Both the position numbers and the translations under genes were made by a program. Below the pieces are notes generated by a model, which saw nothing but the letters and a program-made list of their open reading frames with translations, did not search any database and was not told the origin of the DNA. From CAXRDE01 sp964229355 (GTDB lineage: Bacteria; Cyanobacteriota; Sericytochromatia; UBA7694), in assembly GCA_964229355.1 (NCBI GenBank), contig CAXRDE010000014.1, positions 234,835 to 298,834 of the forward strand: 64,000 nucleotides of DNA, read 5' to 3'. Positions 33,274 through 44,500 of the stretch are shown piece after piece. Positions within the stretch are counted from its first letter, which is position 1; each line of letters begins with the position of its first letter.

Positions 33274-33322
33274 TTCAGCAGTATAACAAAATCACACCCC
33301 TGTGACTTTCCTTCCCTTTATA

Positions 33323-33351
33323 TTGTGAGCACTGCGGGCTTCTGGTAAAGT
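33323..33351 (+). promoter_or_regulatory. Sigma-70-type promoter
   Basis: TTGTGA (33323-33328), 17 bases, TAAAGT (33346-33351). It serves the four-gene unit starting at 33392. Confidence 0.6.
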
Positions 33352-33391
33352 AAAAGCACGCTTATACGCTCAAAGAGAGGTTCCCCCTTGT

Positions 33392-34030
33392 ATGTGTATG
33401 CCTGAAGCCCCTTTTGGCATGACCACCTTTAATCATCTCTACGCCGAGGACAAGACCCCCTGGGTCATTGACCGCCCCCAACCCGTCCTGGTGGAGCTGG
33501 CCGAGAACGAAAAAGTGGTGGGTGATGTGCTCGATCTGGGCTGCGGCACCGGTGACAATAGTCTCATGCTCGCCCAACGGGGTCACCGTGTCTGGGCCAT
33601 CGACAACTCTGATGCCGCGCTGGCGGTGGCCCGAAAAAAGCAGCTTGAGAAAAAAATCGATGACGTCACCTTTATTAAAGGCTGCGCCATGGATATCGTA
33701 AACTTTGGCGAAGGCTTTCACACCGTGGTGGACTCGGGCTTTTTTCACTTTTTATCCGATGAAGAGCGTGAACTGTACTTAGAGGGCTTGCGCCATGTGA
33801 TGTTTCCCCACAGCCGTTTGTTTTTGCTGGTGCTCAGTGATCAAGAAAAAGACTACCTCGGCCCCCGCGCCCTCAAGCGCTCCGAGATTCGTCATCTTTT
33901 TTCGGCCCACGAAGGGTTTAAAGTCAAGCATATTGAACCTACCCGCTACCTGCTCAGAGAGCGTCCCGAAGGGGTCAAAGCCTGGTTGGCCACCGTGGTG
34001 CGCCAAAGCGACGAAGCCGCTCGCCCATGA
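33392..34030 (+). CDS. Class I SAM-dependent methyltransferase
   Basis: A 212-residue methyltransferase with motif I VLDLGCGTGDNS near residue 48, VWAIDNSDAAL after it, and DSGFFHFLSDEER in the motif IV area, resembling thiopurine-methyltransferase-like small-molecule enzymes. ATG 33392 is preceded by AGAGAGG; a second ATG is at 33398. Its end overlaps the aminotransferase start by 4 bases (ATGA). The substrate is not evident. It differs in sequence from the methyltransferase at 31760 beyond the shared fold. Confidence 0.85.
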   Translation: MCMPEAPFGMTTFNHLYAEDKTPWVIDRPQPVLVELAENEKVVGDVLDLGCGTGDNSLMLAQRGHRVWAIDNSDAALAVARKKQLEKKIDDVTFIKGCAMDIVNFGEGFHTVVDSGFFHFLSDEERELYLEGLRHVMFPHSRLFLLVLSDQEKDYLGPRALKRSEIRHLFSAHEGFKVKHIEPTRYLLRERPEGVKAWLATVVRQSDEAARP

Positions 34031-35112
34031 ACCATCTGATGCTACCGGGCCCCACGCCCTTGCCTCCAGAGGTCCAGCAAGCCCTGTTAAAACCCATGTG
34101 CAACCACCGCAGCGAGGCCTGGCGCGAGGTGGTTTACGATGTGGAAGCGCACCTGCAATGGTTCCACGAAACCCACCATCGGGTGCTGGTGTTTGCGGGC
34201 TCTGGCACCACTGGCATGGAAGCCAGCATTACCAATTTATGCTCTCCCGGCGATCGGGTGCTGGTGGTGAGTTTTGGTTCTTTTGGAGACCGCTTTGTGC
34301 ACATGACTGAAATTTACGGTCTCCAGGTGGATACTCTGCGTTATGCCTGGGGCGAGGTCCCTCGTCTTGAAGATCTCGAAAAACAGCTCAAAAATCAGGC
34401 CCCTTACCACGCCGTGTTTATGGTGCACAACGAAACCTCCACGGGCGTGCTGTTGGATCTTGAGCCCTGGGCTAAACTGGCCAAAGCCCACGGTGCCCTG
34501 GTGATTGTCGACGCCATTTCAAGCCTGGGCACCACTCCCTTGCCCATGGACCGCTGGCACATTGACGTGGTTTTAAGTGCCTCGCAGAAAAGCTACGCCT
34601 GCCCGCCGGGACTCAGCCTGGTTGCGGTGAGTGCAGACGCCTGGGCCGCCCACGCCAAAGCGAAGCTGCCCCGCTATGCCTTAGACTTTCAGCTCACCCG
34701 TGAATACGCCGACAAAGGCTGGAATCCCTGGACCCCACCCATTGGCCTTTACTATGCTCTGCAAGCGGCGTTACACCTGCATAAGCAGCGGGGGCTAAAG
34801 GCCCTGCAGGACCACCACCAGCACTTGATGCACACGGTGCGTACAGGACTTGAAGCCCTGGGCCTGGAACTCTTTGTCAAAGACAGCGCCCACTCCTCAC
34901 GGGCCGTTACACCCGTGTATCCACCGGCAGGCATTGACGCAGATACCCTGAGACAGCATCTGCTGCAAAATTATGACATCACCCTGGGCGGCGGACAGCG
35001 TCAGCTCACCGGCCAGATTTTTCGGGTGGGTCACCTGGGCTATCAGGATGTGGCGGGGGTGAAGGGCGTGCTGAACTGTATTGCCGAGAGCCTGCACACC
35101 CTGCGCTCATGA
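34027..35112 (+). CDS. Class V aminotransferase (alanine-glyoxylate/serine-pyruvate type)
   Basis: A 361-residue PLP enzyme. LPGPTPLPPEV at the N-terminus is typical of the alanine-glyoxylate aminotransferase group. GSGTTGMEASI near residue 58 binds the cofactor phosphate, IVDAISSLGTTPL holds the Asp that contacts the PLP ring, and ASQKSYACPPG near 190 has the Schiff-base Lys. The C-terminal RVGHLGY is also conserved. It transfers amino groups between glycine/serine/alanine-type donors and 2-oxoacids. Overlaps its neighbours by 4 bases on both sides. Confidence 0.9.
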   Translation: MNHLMLPGPTPLPPEVQQALLKPMCNHRSEAWREVVYDVEAHLQWFHETHHRVLVFAGSGTTGMEASITNLCSPGDRVLVVSFGSFGDRFVHMTEIYGLQVDTLRYAWGEVPRLEDLEKQLKNQAPYHAVFMVHNETSTGVLLDLEPWAKLAKAHGALVIVDAISSLGTTPLPMDRWHIDVVLSASQKSYACPPGLSLVAVSADAWAAHAKAKLPRYALDFQLTREYADKGWNPWTPPIGLYYALQAALHLHKQRGLKALQDHHQHLMHTVRTGLEALGLELFVKDSAHSSRAVTPVYPPAGIDADTLRQHLLQNYDITLGGGQRQLTGQIFRVGHLGYQDVAGVKGVLNCIAESLHTLRS

Positions 35113-36113
35113 GAACCCCCTTTCAGGATCGCTTTGGCCGCCCGGTGGAAAAACTGCGCATTTCGCTGACGGATCGCTGTAATTTTCGCTGCACCTATTG
35201 TATGCCCGAAGAGGGCCTGGACTGGCTCGATCGCAGCACCCATCTCAGCAATACTGAAATTGTCCGGCTCACCCGCCTGTTTATGGCGGGAGGTGTGACC
35301 CAGGTGCGCCTGACCGGCGGCGAACCCCTGCTGCGGCCTCAACTTTTGCCCCTGATCGAGGCTCTGGCCGCCCTGCCCTTAAAAAAGCTGTCCATGACCA
35401 CCAACGCCACCCTGCTGCCCCGTTTCGCCGAAGATCTTTACCTGCGGGGGCTACGATCCTTTAACGTGAGCCTGGACTCGCTCTTGCCCGAACGCTTTGC
35501 CCAGGCGGTGCGCCGAGACGCCCTGGACCAGGTCAAAAGTGGTTTAAACACCCTCAATGCCCTGCAAACCCAACACGGCCACCCCTGCGATATCAAGATC
35601 AACAACGTGATTATTAAAGGCTTTAACGAAGACGAGGTGCTGGATTTTGCCGAGCTGGCCCGCACCCAGGGTTGGACCATTCGCTTTATTGAGTTTATGC
35701 CCCTGGGCAAAGACGATCACTGGAGCCACCAGGTGGTGGTGCCCGGTGCCACCCTTTTGGCGCGTATTCAGGCAAAGTATCCCCTCATTCAGGTAGACAG
35801 CGCGGGCAAGAACCCCGCTTCGCGCTGGCGCTTTGCCGACGGCTCGCCCGGTGAAATGGGCTTTATTAACTCGGTGTCGGAGCCCTTTTGCGCCCAGTGC
35901 AACCGCGTGCGCTTGACCGCCGACGGCCAGCTGCGCACCTGCCTGTTTTCGCTCCAAGAGCACAATTTGCGTCAGTTGCTGCGCGCGGGGGCCGATGATG
36001 ACACCCTCTACGCCGCCATGGCTGACGCCGTTTTGCACAAAGAAGCCGGCCATCTGATCAACAGTCCCCAATTTGAGCGCCCCGAGCGCACCATGTCCAG
36101 TATCGGCGGCTAA
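35109..36113 (+). CDS. moaA: GTP 3',8-cyclase (MoaA)
   Basis: Radical-SAM enzyme making the first intermediate of molybdenum cofactor synthesis. The N-terminal cluster motif is CNFRCTYC (C-x3-C-x2-C) near residue 24. The C-terminal cluster has CAQCNRVRLTADGQLRTC (C-x2-C-x13-C). The Gly-Gly C-terminus (SSIGG) that activates the enzyme is intact. Length 334 is typical. No other moa/moe genes are in the window. It is embedded by 4-base and 5-base junctions between an aminotransferase and an O-antigen ligase-like gene, an unusual setting. Confidence 0.95.
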   Translation: MRTPFQDRFGRPVEKLRISLTDRCNFRCTYCMPEEGLDWLDRSTHLSNTEIVRLTRLFMAGGVTQVRLTGGEPLLRPQLLPLIEALAALPLKKLSMTTNATLLPRFAEDLYLRGLRSFNVSLDSLLPERFAQAVRRDALDQVKSGLNTLNALQTQHGHPCDIKINNVIIKGFNEDEVLDFAELARTQGWTIRFIEFMPLGKDDHWSHQVVVPGATLLARIQAKYPLIQVDSAGKNPASRWRFADGSPGEMGFINSVSEPFCAQCNRVRLTADGQLRTCLFSLQEHNLRQLLRAGADDDTLYAAMADAVLHKEAGHLINSPQFERPERTMSSIGG

Positions 36114-36118
36114 AGCCA

Positions 36119-37483
36119 GTGAACCTGTGGCTGCCCCTGGCATGGGAATATTGGCCCTGGGTGGCCCTGACACTCATGGGTATGGGCGGCAGTATTCTGG
36201 CCCTGGCCCGTCCCGGTCTCTCGTTACAGGCCATGCTGCTCACCGTATTTTTGGGTGTCCTCTGTTCAGTGCCCGTGGGCTTTACCCTCAAAGGCCCCCA
36301 GTTCTTTGCCCTGTTGGGGCTGCTGGCCCACGGCGTTTACCCCCTGTGGCACGGGGTCAGTTGGCGGCAACTCTGGCCACAGCCCCTGCCTTTCCCCTGG
36401 CAGTGGCTCGTACCCTTTGGCCTGTTTGCCGCCAGCCTCTTGCCTTCTTTTTATCTGGTGTCGGGCAGCGAGGTGTCATTGCGGGCCGACCACAGCCCGG
36501 TGCGCTTGCTGTTTAATTTGGGATTTTTGTACCTGTTTACCCTGCTGATGGTGTTGCGCCTGCGCAGCCCCCGCCAGCTGGTGCAGGCCCTGCATCTGGG
36601 CTTGATCTCGGGATCCCTGTCATTGGCCTTTGGCTTTGCCCAGCAATTCGCCTTTTACCTGGGGCTCTACAACCCCTTTGCCTATGTAGGCAAGCACAAT
36701 AGCATTGTGGACTTTTACGGCCCCTTCTTGCGCTTTGCGCCGGGCACCTTTGCCAATGAGTACGGCGAAATTTTGCAAAGCCTGGCACTGTTTACGTTTA
36801 TGGCCCTGTATTTGCCCGGCTTTCAGTACAGAGGGAAGCAGCGGCTGGCCTTACAGCTGTTTTTGGGGCTGGTGGTGGTGGCGCTGGTACTCAACTTTAC
36901 CCGGGCCTCGTGGCTGGTGCTGGCGGCTGCCCTGCTGATACAAATGCTCTATGCCCGCTTTTCGGCCTGGCGTCTGCTGGGCCTGGCCCTGGGCGGCACC
37001 GTGGTGTTGGGCGGTCTCTTTTACGTCAGCCAACAGGTACTCGAAATCAGTTTGTTATTGCAAATTGGCGCGCGCTTTGAAGAACTGGGGGCTCCGCAAG
37101 CCCACTCCGCCGGGCAGCGTCTGGCCACCTGGGCCATCGCCTGGAACGCCTTTTTAGAGAGCCCCTGGATTGGGCAGGGACTGGGCAAGTATGTGGAAAC
37201 CCACAATGTGCCTTTGCAATTGCTGGCAGAAACCGGTGTGGTGGGCTTTACGGGATTTTATGGAGCCATGGCCTGGTTCTTTGGCTGCTGCTACCGGGCG
37301 TACCGTCGGGCACAAAATGCCCAACTGCGTTCGCTCCTGTGGACCAGTGCCCTGGTGGTGCTGGGATGTCTGGCCTTTGACCTGACCAACCACGGCGTGT
37401 ACCACTTTGTACTGTGGTACGGTGTGGGCCTGGGTTTGGCCAGTTCAGCAGGGGTGTGGCGACAGGCACATAGCACGTCTTAA
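36119..37483 (+). CDS. O-antigen ligase/polymerase-like membrane protein
   Basis: A 454-residue polytopic membrane protein with 10-12 hydrophobic helices and one large outer loop. The conserved region of the Wzy/WaaL family is visible: WNAFLESPWIGQGLGKYVE followed by THNVPLQLLAETGVVGF, in which the His-Asn pair is the usual hallmark. Such proteins polymerise or attach surface glycans or glycosylate proteins. The start is GTG 36119, 5 bases after the moaA stop. No glycosyltransferase genes surround it. It ends 16 bases before the convergent end of the biosynthetic operon. Confidence 0.82.
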   Translation: MNLWLPLAWEYWPWVALTLMGMGGSILALARPGLSLQAMLLTVFLGVLCSVPVGFTLKGPQFFALLGLLAHGVYPLWHGVSWRQLWPQPLPFPWQWLVPFGLFAASLLPSFYLVSGSEVSLRADHSPVRLLFNLGFLYLFTLLMVLRLRSPRQLVQALHLGLISGSLSLAFGFAQQFAFYLGLYNPFAYVGKHNSIVDFYGPFLRFAPGTFANEYGEILQSLALFTFMALYLPGFQYRGKQRLALQLFLGLVVVALVLNFTRASWLVLAAALLIQMLYARFSAWRLLGLALGGTVVLGGLFYVSQQVLEISLLLQIGARFEELGAPQAHSAGQRLATWAIAWNAFLESPWIGQGLGKYVETHNVPLQLLAETGVVGFTGFYGAMAWFFGCCYRAYRRAQNAQLRSLLWTSALVVLGCLAFDLTNHGVYHFVLWYGVGLGLASSAGVWRQAHSTS

Positions 37484-37499
37484 AGCACGTTCCCCTGGC

Positions 37500-38582
37500 T
37501 CAGAGGGCATTGACCGCATACAGCGGAAAATACGAATCCAGACCCTCGCGATACGCCGTGGCCAGGGCAGGGACGTCGGACCAGGACCAGACGGGTTCGT
37601 CGGTAAGCTCGGGCAGCCAGTCATGGCGCTGGGCATAGGCCACGGCCGCCAGGGCCTGATCGGGACGGGCATAGTGGGTGTGCACAAAGCTTTGCCATTG
37701 CATACAGGCCAGCGCCCGCTGGTATTTGATCTGCATGCCTTCTTTCCAGCCCGCGGTGGTCAAGACCCCCGGACAGGCCAGGGTACTCAGGGTGACCCCC
37801 ATGACCGGTTCACCAATTAAATCCACAAAAATGCTGGCCCCTTGCCCACCGGTGACCTCGCGAATCTGCTGTTTCATGGCGCGGGGATCGGCGTGACGTG
37901 TTAACACCGCAATGCCCGCCTGACGCAGTTGGGCCTGACGGGCGGGACGTCCGCTAAACATGGCCACGTTAAAGCCTGCGGCTTGCGCCAATTGCAGGGT
38001 GGCCAGGGCCACACCCCCACCCCAGGCCACCACCCAGGGTTTGTCCGCAACGGGCAGGTGCTCAGGCTGTAAGACCCGGTAAACCCCGTGGGCCACTTCC
38101 CAATTGGCCCAGGCAGTCACGTAGCGCAGGGCAAAGGCCGACCAGCGCCGCAATTGATCCGGCGGGGTATCGGCGGGCAGAACCACCAGCTGGTGGGGCA
38201 GGCATTTGCTGGTACGGGCCAGCAGCCCCACGGTGCCGGGGGCATCGTAGCCGTGGGCCGAACGGGGAAAGCCCTGGGCATGGGCAATGGGCCCAAAGGA
38301 CAGAAAGAGACAGATATCGCCGGGCTTTAAATCCTGACGCGGCCCCGGATTCAAAACCCGCACCACGCCACCGTTGCCCAGTACCACTTTATCATCACCG
38401 CGAAAGGCACATACATCAATGGGCTGGCGATCCAGCGCATGGTCCATATTGGCCTCCCAGCAGCCCCAGAGGGGGGCCACCAGCACTTCGGTGGCTTCAT
38501 CGTAGGCAAAACGGTGCGTTTGGCGCTGCAACTGCGCGGGTGCGGGGGCCGGGCGCAAGACCCAGGCTTCGGTCTCAATCAT
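37500..38582 (-). CDS. MDR-superfamily (alcohol dehydrogenase-like) reductase of the biosynthetic operon
   Basis: A 360-residue medium-chain dehydrogenase/reductase. Domain order is the MDR catalytic fold, then a Rossmann domain with WGGGVALATLQLAQAAGFNVAMFSG near residue 180 and FVDLIGEPVMG near 270. The Cys/His set that binds structural zinc is not evident. It resembles quinone-oxidoreductase and enoyl-reductase-like members. Its ATG overlaps the TGA of the NRPS-PKS gene by 8 bases, so it is part of the same operon and likely acts in trans on the assembly-line intermediate or on the released product. Which bond it reduces is unknown, since the synthase has no dehydratase. Confidence 0.8.
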   Translation of the reverse strand: MIETEAWVLRPAPAPAQLQRQTHRFAYDEATEVLVAPLWGCWEANMDHALDRQPIDVCAFRGDDKVVLGNGGVVRVLNPGPRQDLKPGDICLFLSFGPIAHAQGFPRSAHGYDAPGTVGLLARTSKCLPHQLVVLPADTPPDQLRRWSAFALRYVTAWANWEVAHGVYRVLQPEHLPVADKPWVVAWGGGVALATLQLAQAAGFNVAMFSGRPARQAQLRQAGIAVLTRHADPRAMKQQIREVTGGQGASIFVDLIGEPVMGVTLSTLACPGVLTTAGWKEGMQIKYQRALACMQWQSFVHTHYARPDQALAAVAYAQRHDWLPELTDEPVWSWSDVPALATAYREGLDSYFPLYAVNAL

Positions 38583-41500
38583 GGTCAGACAACTCCTTAA
38601 GATCAGTGGAAAGTAAGTCAGGTGAACGTGACACAGAGGGTGTATAAGCGAGGTGTGAAGCCCAGTGTTTCACGAATTCAGGGGCCAAACAGGTGTAATG
38701 ATCGCCCGGTATTTCATGTAGGGTACAGTCCGCCAGATAGGGATGCCAGGCCTGTAAAAGGGCATCGGTAGAGGTAGTGGTGGAGGCCTCGGCCAGCCCC
38801 GCTTGTGCCCTTAGCAACCGAGCAGGAACCGACAGCGGCGAAGGCACAAAGCTTTGGGTGGCCTGCACATGGGCCTGAAAAATACCTTCCAGGCGCTGCT
38901 TAAAGGCAAACTGGGCCGGCGACAAGGTCTGGGCTGCATCCTGGGCCGCCCCTTCGGGCCAGACCCGCGCCAGATCGGCTTCAAAATGGGCCTGTAACAC
39001 CTCAGCGCGAAATTGCTGGGGATCGGGGGGCACCATGTCTAGCAGAATCAGCTCAGACACCGCCACGCCCCGCTGCTGCCAGTGGCGGGCCATGGCAAAG
39101 GCCACCAGCGCCCCAAAGGACCAGCCCCCAATGGCGTAAGGGGCCGGGTAGCCGGCGGCCTCAATGGCCTGGCAATAGACCTGTGCCATCACCTCAATAT
39201 CCGTATGGGGTGTGTGCTGGCCGGTGGCCGTTTCGTGCAAGAGGCCCACCGACTGAATGCCCACCAGCGGGCGAGACAGAGCTTGCGCCAGATGCTGAAA
39301 GGGGAAGACCGTACCGGAAATGGGGTGCACAAAGAAGAGGGCTTCGGCCCGGCGCGAACCGGAGGGCACCTCGTTCAGGGGCACCAGCACGTCGGGTATG
39401 GCCGCTTCAGTACGGTCAGCCTCAGAGGCCGAGGTGTCAGAAGGGCTCAGGGCCTGCACAAAGGCTGCAAAGGGCAGATCTTGCAAGAGCAGCGCCAGCG
39501 GAACGGACAGCCCCAACTCTTGTTCAATGGCCGCTTTCAATTGCAGGGCAGCCATGGAATCCCCCCCGAGATCCGAAAAGCGCTGCGACGGGGTGGGCGC
39601 TTGCCCCAGATAACGCTGCCACAGGTCCAGCACGGCCACAGGCAGGGCTTCAGCGGGAAGTGTTGCCATCGCAGCGTGGGGTGCCGTCGCTGTTCCCCAG
39701 AGGCGCTCCAGGCTGTGAGGGGTCAGCGCCTGAAGCTCAAGCCCCGGAAGGCCCAGTGCCAAAGCCTGAGCAAAACGCGGCCCCGCCTCGGCATTGGTGA
39801 GGCCCAGATCCAGATAGCGCTGGTAAGCCTGCTGCAAAGCCGCTGGCAAGCGGTCTTTTAAACGAAAGGCCATACCGGTTTCTTGCCAGGGCCCCCAGCG
39901 CAAGCTCTGCCATTGCACCAGAGGCCACAACCGCTGTTGGGCCACACACCAGGCATCGAGCCAGCGGTTACTCGCCTGATACGCCCAGGGTGCCATCACC
40001 CAGGGCAAGGCCGGGCCACTGGCTAAATCCAGGGCACTGCAAGCGACCACCCAATCGGGCAAGGGACGTTCCAGGTGCTGCTGCTTTTGCAAGGCTCTGG
40101 TCAGGTGCTGTAAGCCCAGCACTTTGGGAGCTATCGCCGTGGCGAGCATTTCAGGGGTTGTCTCCGCCAGGGCTGCTTCGTGGCTTTGCCCTGCGGTGTG
40201 CAAAATCCCGTGTAGGCCCCCCCATTGTGCATAGGCCAGCTCCAAAGCGTGTTCCACATCTTGCGCCTGTGTCACATCGCCCTGAAGCCACAACACATCA
40301 AGAGGTAAATCTTCAGGGGCCGGTTGCCGCGACAGGCACACCACACGAGCCCGATACTGCTGCTGCAAATACTGACGCAGCACCGTGGCCATGCCGCCAC
40401 TGGCCCCTGTGATCAGATACACGCCCCCTTCACGCAGCGGCGTGGCCAAAAACAATGGCGCTTGCAAATCCGCAGCGGACAGGGCTTCGGTCGTGGGTTG
40501 CCACCAGCGCTGCTGGGCCCAGCGCAGATGCTGAAAAGGCATTTTGGCATCAAGGGGAGGCAGCGCTTCAGGGGCTGCTCCCGCTTCGTGCTCACACAGG
40601 CACACCGACACCCCCGCAGAAGCCTGCGCCAGGTTTTGGTTCACGGTCTGACTCAGGGTCTGCAGGAAGGCCTGCACCAGGCTTTGAAAGGGCTGCAGGT
40701 TCATAGACTCTGTGCCTTCGCCCCCCGAAAAAGCAGGCACCTGCCAGAGCCATGTAGACACCCTCTGCTGCGACCTCAGGCTTCCTAACCCCAGCACCCA
40801 CTGGCGACAGGCCTCCACATAGTCCAGAGCCTCAGCAAGGGTGTGCAAATCAGGCACCTGTACCCGCAGCACAGGCGCAGTGATGGAGGTAGCTTCAAAG
40901 GGCTGGCGCACATCCACGTCCTGTACAGCCAGGGCCGGGCGCTGTTGCCAGCGCCTGAGGGTCAGCGCCGGGACTGGACGCCAGGCGGTGTATTGCAGAG
41001 GTACGGCTTCGGGGAGCGCCTCGGTTCTGACTTCGGTCACTTCAGGGGGCGTACCCGCACCCGGCGTCGGTAAACGGTAAACGGTCTGGGCCAGCGGCGT
41101 GGGCGGCAGCAGCGCGGGTTTGCCCTGAGCAGGCAGCACCTGTGCCAATTGCACCGGAGCCCCCAGGCCCCAGGCTTTGCCCACCAGTTCAAGCCAGGAC
41201 TGCGGGGTTTTGTGCAGCAGGCCCCGGCGTCCATCGCCTGTAAACAGCGACGTAAGCTGCGGCTCACCGCTCAATTCCAGAATCACCGCCTGGGGCAAGG
41301 CCCGAATGGCCGCCACCGCCGGGCGAAAATCCAAAAACTGCTGGGTCTGGGTCAGCCAACTGTCTCGCCAGGACGGGTTTTGCCCTTCGAGAGATGCAGG
41401 CCAGGGCCCCTGATGCACCGCAGACCAGACCCACGGACACTGAAAACCGGCAGCGGAGCTGGCTTCCCACAGCGGAGGGTCCGGCAAATGGGCCGTGGCG

Positions 41501-44500
41501 GCTCGCAGACCATCAGAGAGACCGCCGGTGTGCAAGGCTGCGGTGTGAACCCCGTGGGGAATGGGCAAGAGGCGGGTTAAGCCCGCGTGTCCCTGCTCAG
41601 GATGGGTCTGAGTAAAGGTCTTGGCAAAATCCTGGGCAAAGGTCCTGGCAAAGGCCTGTAAATCGCGCAGAGGGCCACTTAAGGTACAACGGTTATCCAG
41701 ATTTTGGGTGGCTAAGGCCAGGGTGGGCCAGGCCGCAAGTTCAAGGCTTTCAGGGGCTGCCCCCACCGCCAGCACCCCGTAAGGCTCGGGCAACTGAGCC
41801 TGCCATTGGGCAAAGGCGTAGCCCCGCAGGGCCACCCAGCGCAGGGCCTCGCGCAGCGAAATCTGCCCCGCCAGCGTCACCGCCAGACATTCGCCAAAGC
41901 TGTGCCCCACAATATATTGGGGATAAACCCCCAGGGCCTGCCAGGCCTGGGCCAGACACCAGCCCATGACAAAAATACTGATTTGCATGGTCTGCGGTGC
42001 CAGCAGATCTTCAGGCTGCCACTGCCGCCACTGCCCCAAATCCACGGCAATGCGGTCATCTTCAGCGGCCAGCGTGCGCAAAAGGGCCACACAGGTATCA
42101 AAATGCTGAGCGAACACAGGCGATTGGGCATAAAAGCGCTGCAGGCTTTCCAGGGACTGACTGCCCAGCCCCGGACACACAAACACCACCGGAAGCGGTG
42201 CAGCAGCAGACTGAACTGCGGCAGGCCGAGCTTCGGTGGGTACCGGCTGTGACCGCTGCGCCAGCTGCTGCCAGGCTTGACGGGCCTCGGTGGTATTTCG
42301 GGCCACCACTGGCAAACGCAGGCCCCGCGGCCACCGCTGTTGGCGCTGCCACAGGGTATGGGCCCAGTCCGCCAGCGAGACCTCAGAGCTGGGTGCCTCG
42401 GGCAGGGCCGCTAACCAACGGGGAAAAGCCCTTTCCAGGGCACTGGCATCGGGCAGCACCAGCGGCAAAAGGACCGGTTCAGCGGCAGAAACAGCCGGTG
42501 AAGGGGACACCGAAGCCGTGGAGAAAGACGCAGGAGCGGGCGCACACACCACATGCACATTGGTGCCGCCCACCCCCAGCGAAGACACGCCAGCCCCTGG
42601 TGCCCCTTGCCAGGGCTGGGTCTGGGTGTTCACAAAGAAAGATGAGTGTTCATCCAGGCCCAGGGCCGGGTTGAGTTGCTGCACATGGGGCGTGGGCACC
42701 CATTGCTGGTGATGCAGCATCAGCACCACCTTGATCAAACTGGCAATGCCCGCCGCCGCATCCAAATGCCCAATATTGGCTTTAACCGAGCCCAGTGCTG
42801 TGCGGGCCGTGCGCGCAGTACCGGCAGTGGCAGTATCAGAGGTTCCAGCGGCCTGCCACACCTGTTTGAGGGCAGCCACTTCAATGGGGTCTCCCAGACG
42901 GGTTCCGGTGCCGTGGGCCTCAATATATCCAATGTCTTCAGGACGACGTCCCGCCCGCTGCAAGGCCCCGGCTACCGCCCGCACCTGGCCCGCCACACCG
43001 GGGGCCAAATAGCCCACCTTGTCGGCCCCATCGTTGGTGATCATCGAGCCTTCAATCACCGCATAAATCCGGTCACCGTCGGCCTGGGCTGCCGCCAGCG
43101 GCTTGAGCAAAACCCAGCCCCCGCCGCTGCCGCCCACAATGCCCGTCGCTGAGGCATCAAAGGGCCGGCACACGCCATCTTTGGCATAAATGCCCCCCTC
43201 CTGATACACATAGCCCCGGGGGCGACTGTCTAGATTGACACCCCCGGCCAGGGCCAGGTTACACTCGCCCTGTCGCAAGCTTTGACAGGCCAGATGCACC
43301 GCCGCCAGCGACGAAGAGCAGGCGCTTTGCACCGCCAGTGCCGGGCCAGTCAAATTCAGGCTATGGGCAATGCGGGTGGGCAAATAGTCTTTGTCGTTGG
43401 CAATGAGCAATTGCATGGGCGAACGATCCACGGACGGGCTCTGTTGCACCGTCGGCAGCAAGGTTTCGAGCAAATAGCGGCTAATGCCCGCCGAGGCAAA
43501 AACCCCTACTGCCTGCGGCCTCTGCCGGTCGGTATAGCCCGCCTGCTCCAGGGTTTCGTGGGCCAGGGTCAACATCAGGCGCTGTTGGGGATCCATCCAG
43601 AGGGCCTCACGGGCCGACAGACCAAAGTGGGCCGCGTCAAAGACATCGGCATCGGGAATCCAGCCGCTCACGGGCACATAACACGGGTCCGCCAGCCGCT
43701 CCGGGGATTCGCCGGCAGCCCGCAGGTCTTCAGGGGTCCAGGTGCTCAGGCCCGAGCGCCCGCTCTGCAACAGGGACCAGTAGCTTTCGGGGCTGTCCGC
43801 ACCGGGCAGGCGCAGGCCCATGCCAATAACGGCAATGGGCGCATTGGGGGCCATCTCTGCCTGGGTCGAATCAACGGCCAGCGGCGTCAGGGCCGTTGTG
43901 GCCTCGGTTTCGCACTCCAAAGTATCCAAAGCGTCCAAATACGCCAGAAACTGCCCCAGGGTCGGGTAGCGGAATAAAATCACGGGGTCTAACGCAAAGC
44001 CCACCACCGTTTCAAGTTCATGCTGCAAATCGAGCAAGCGCAAGGAGTGGGCCCCCAGATCAAAAAAAGAGGCGTTCAGGGGAATGTCTTGCCGCTGCAA
44101 CACCCGCTGGAACACGGGCAGTATGCGAGCCAGATGGCCCTCAGCAGATACAGTGGACGCAGCAGATGCAACGGGGCTGGCTGGGCCTGAGTGAGCGTCG
44201 GCCACACGCTGTCGGGCCAAAAAGGCGTTCAGGGCTTCGGTATCTTGTTTGCCGTTGGCAGTCACGGGAAAGTTTTGCCCTGAGTCCGCAGCGGGCCACA
44301 CCCAAATGCGATCGGGCACCATGGCCGCCGTCACGTACTGGCGCAGGGCCTGTTTCCAGCGGGACTCTTGCTGCCACAGGGCGTCTGCTGCGGTTTCAGC
44401 AGACACGTCCGCAGCCACCACCGCCGCCAGCCCCTGCTCCCAGGCGCACACATAGGCCTGAGAAATCTCGGGCAATTGCACCATGGCCGCTTCCACTTCG

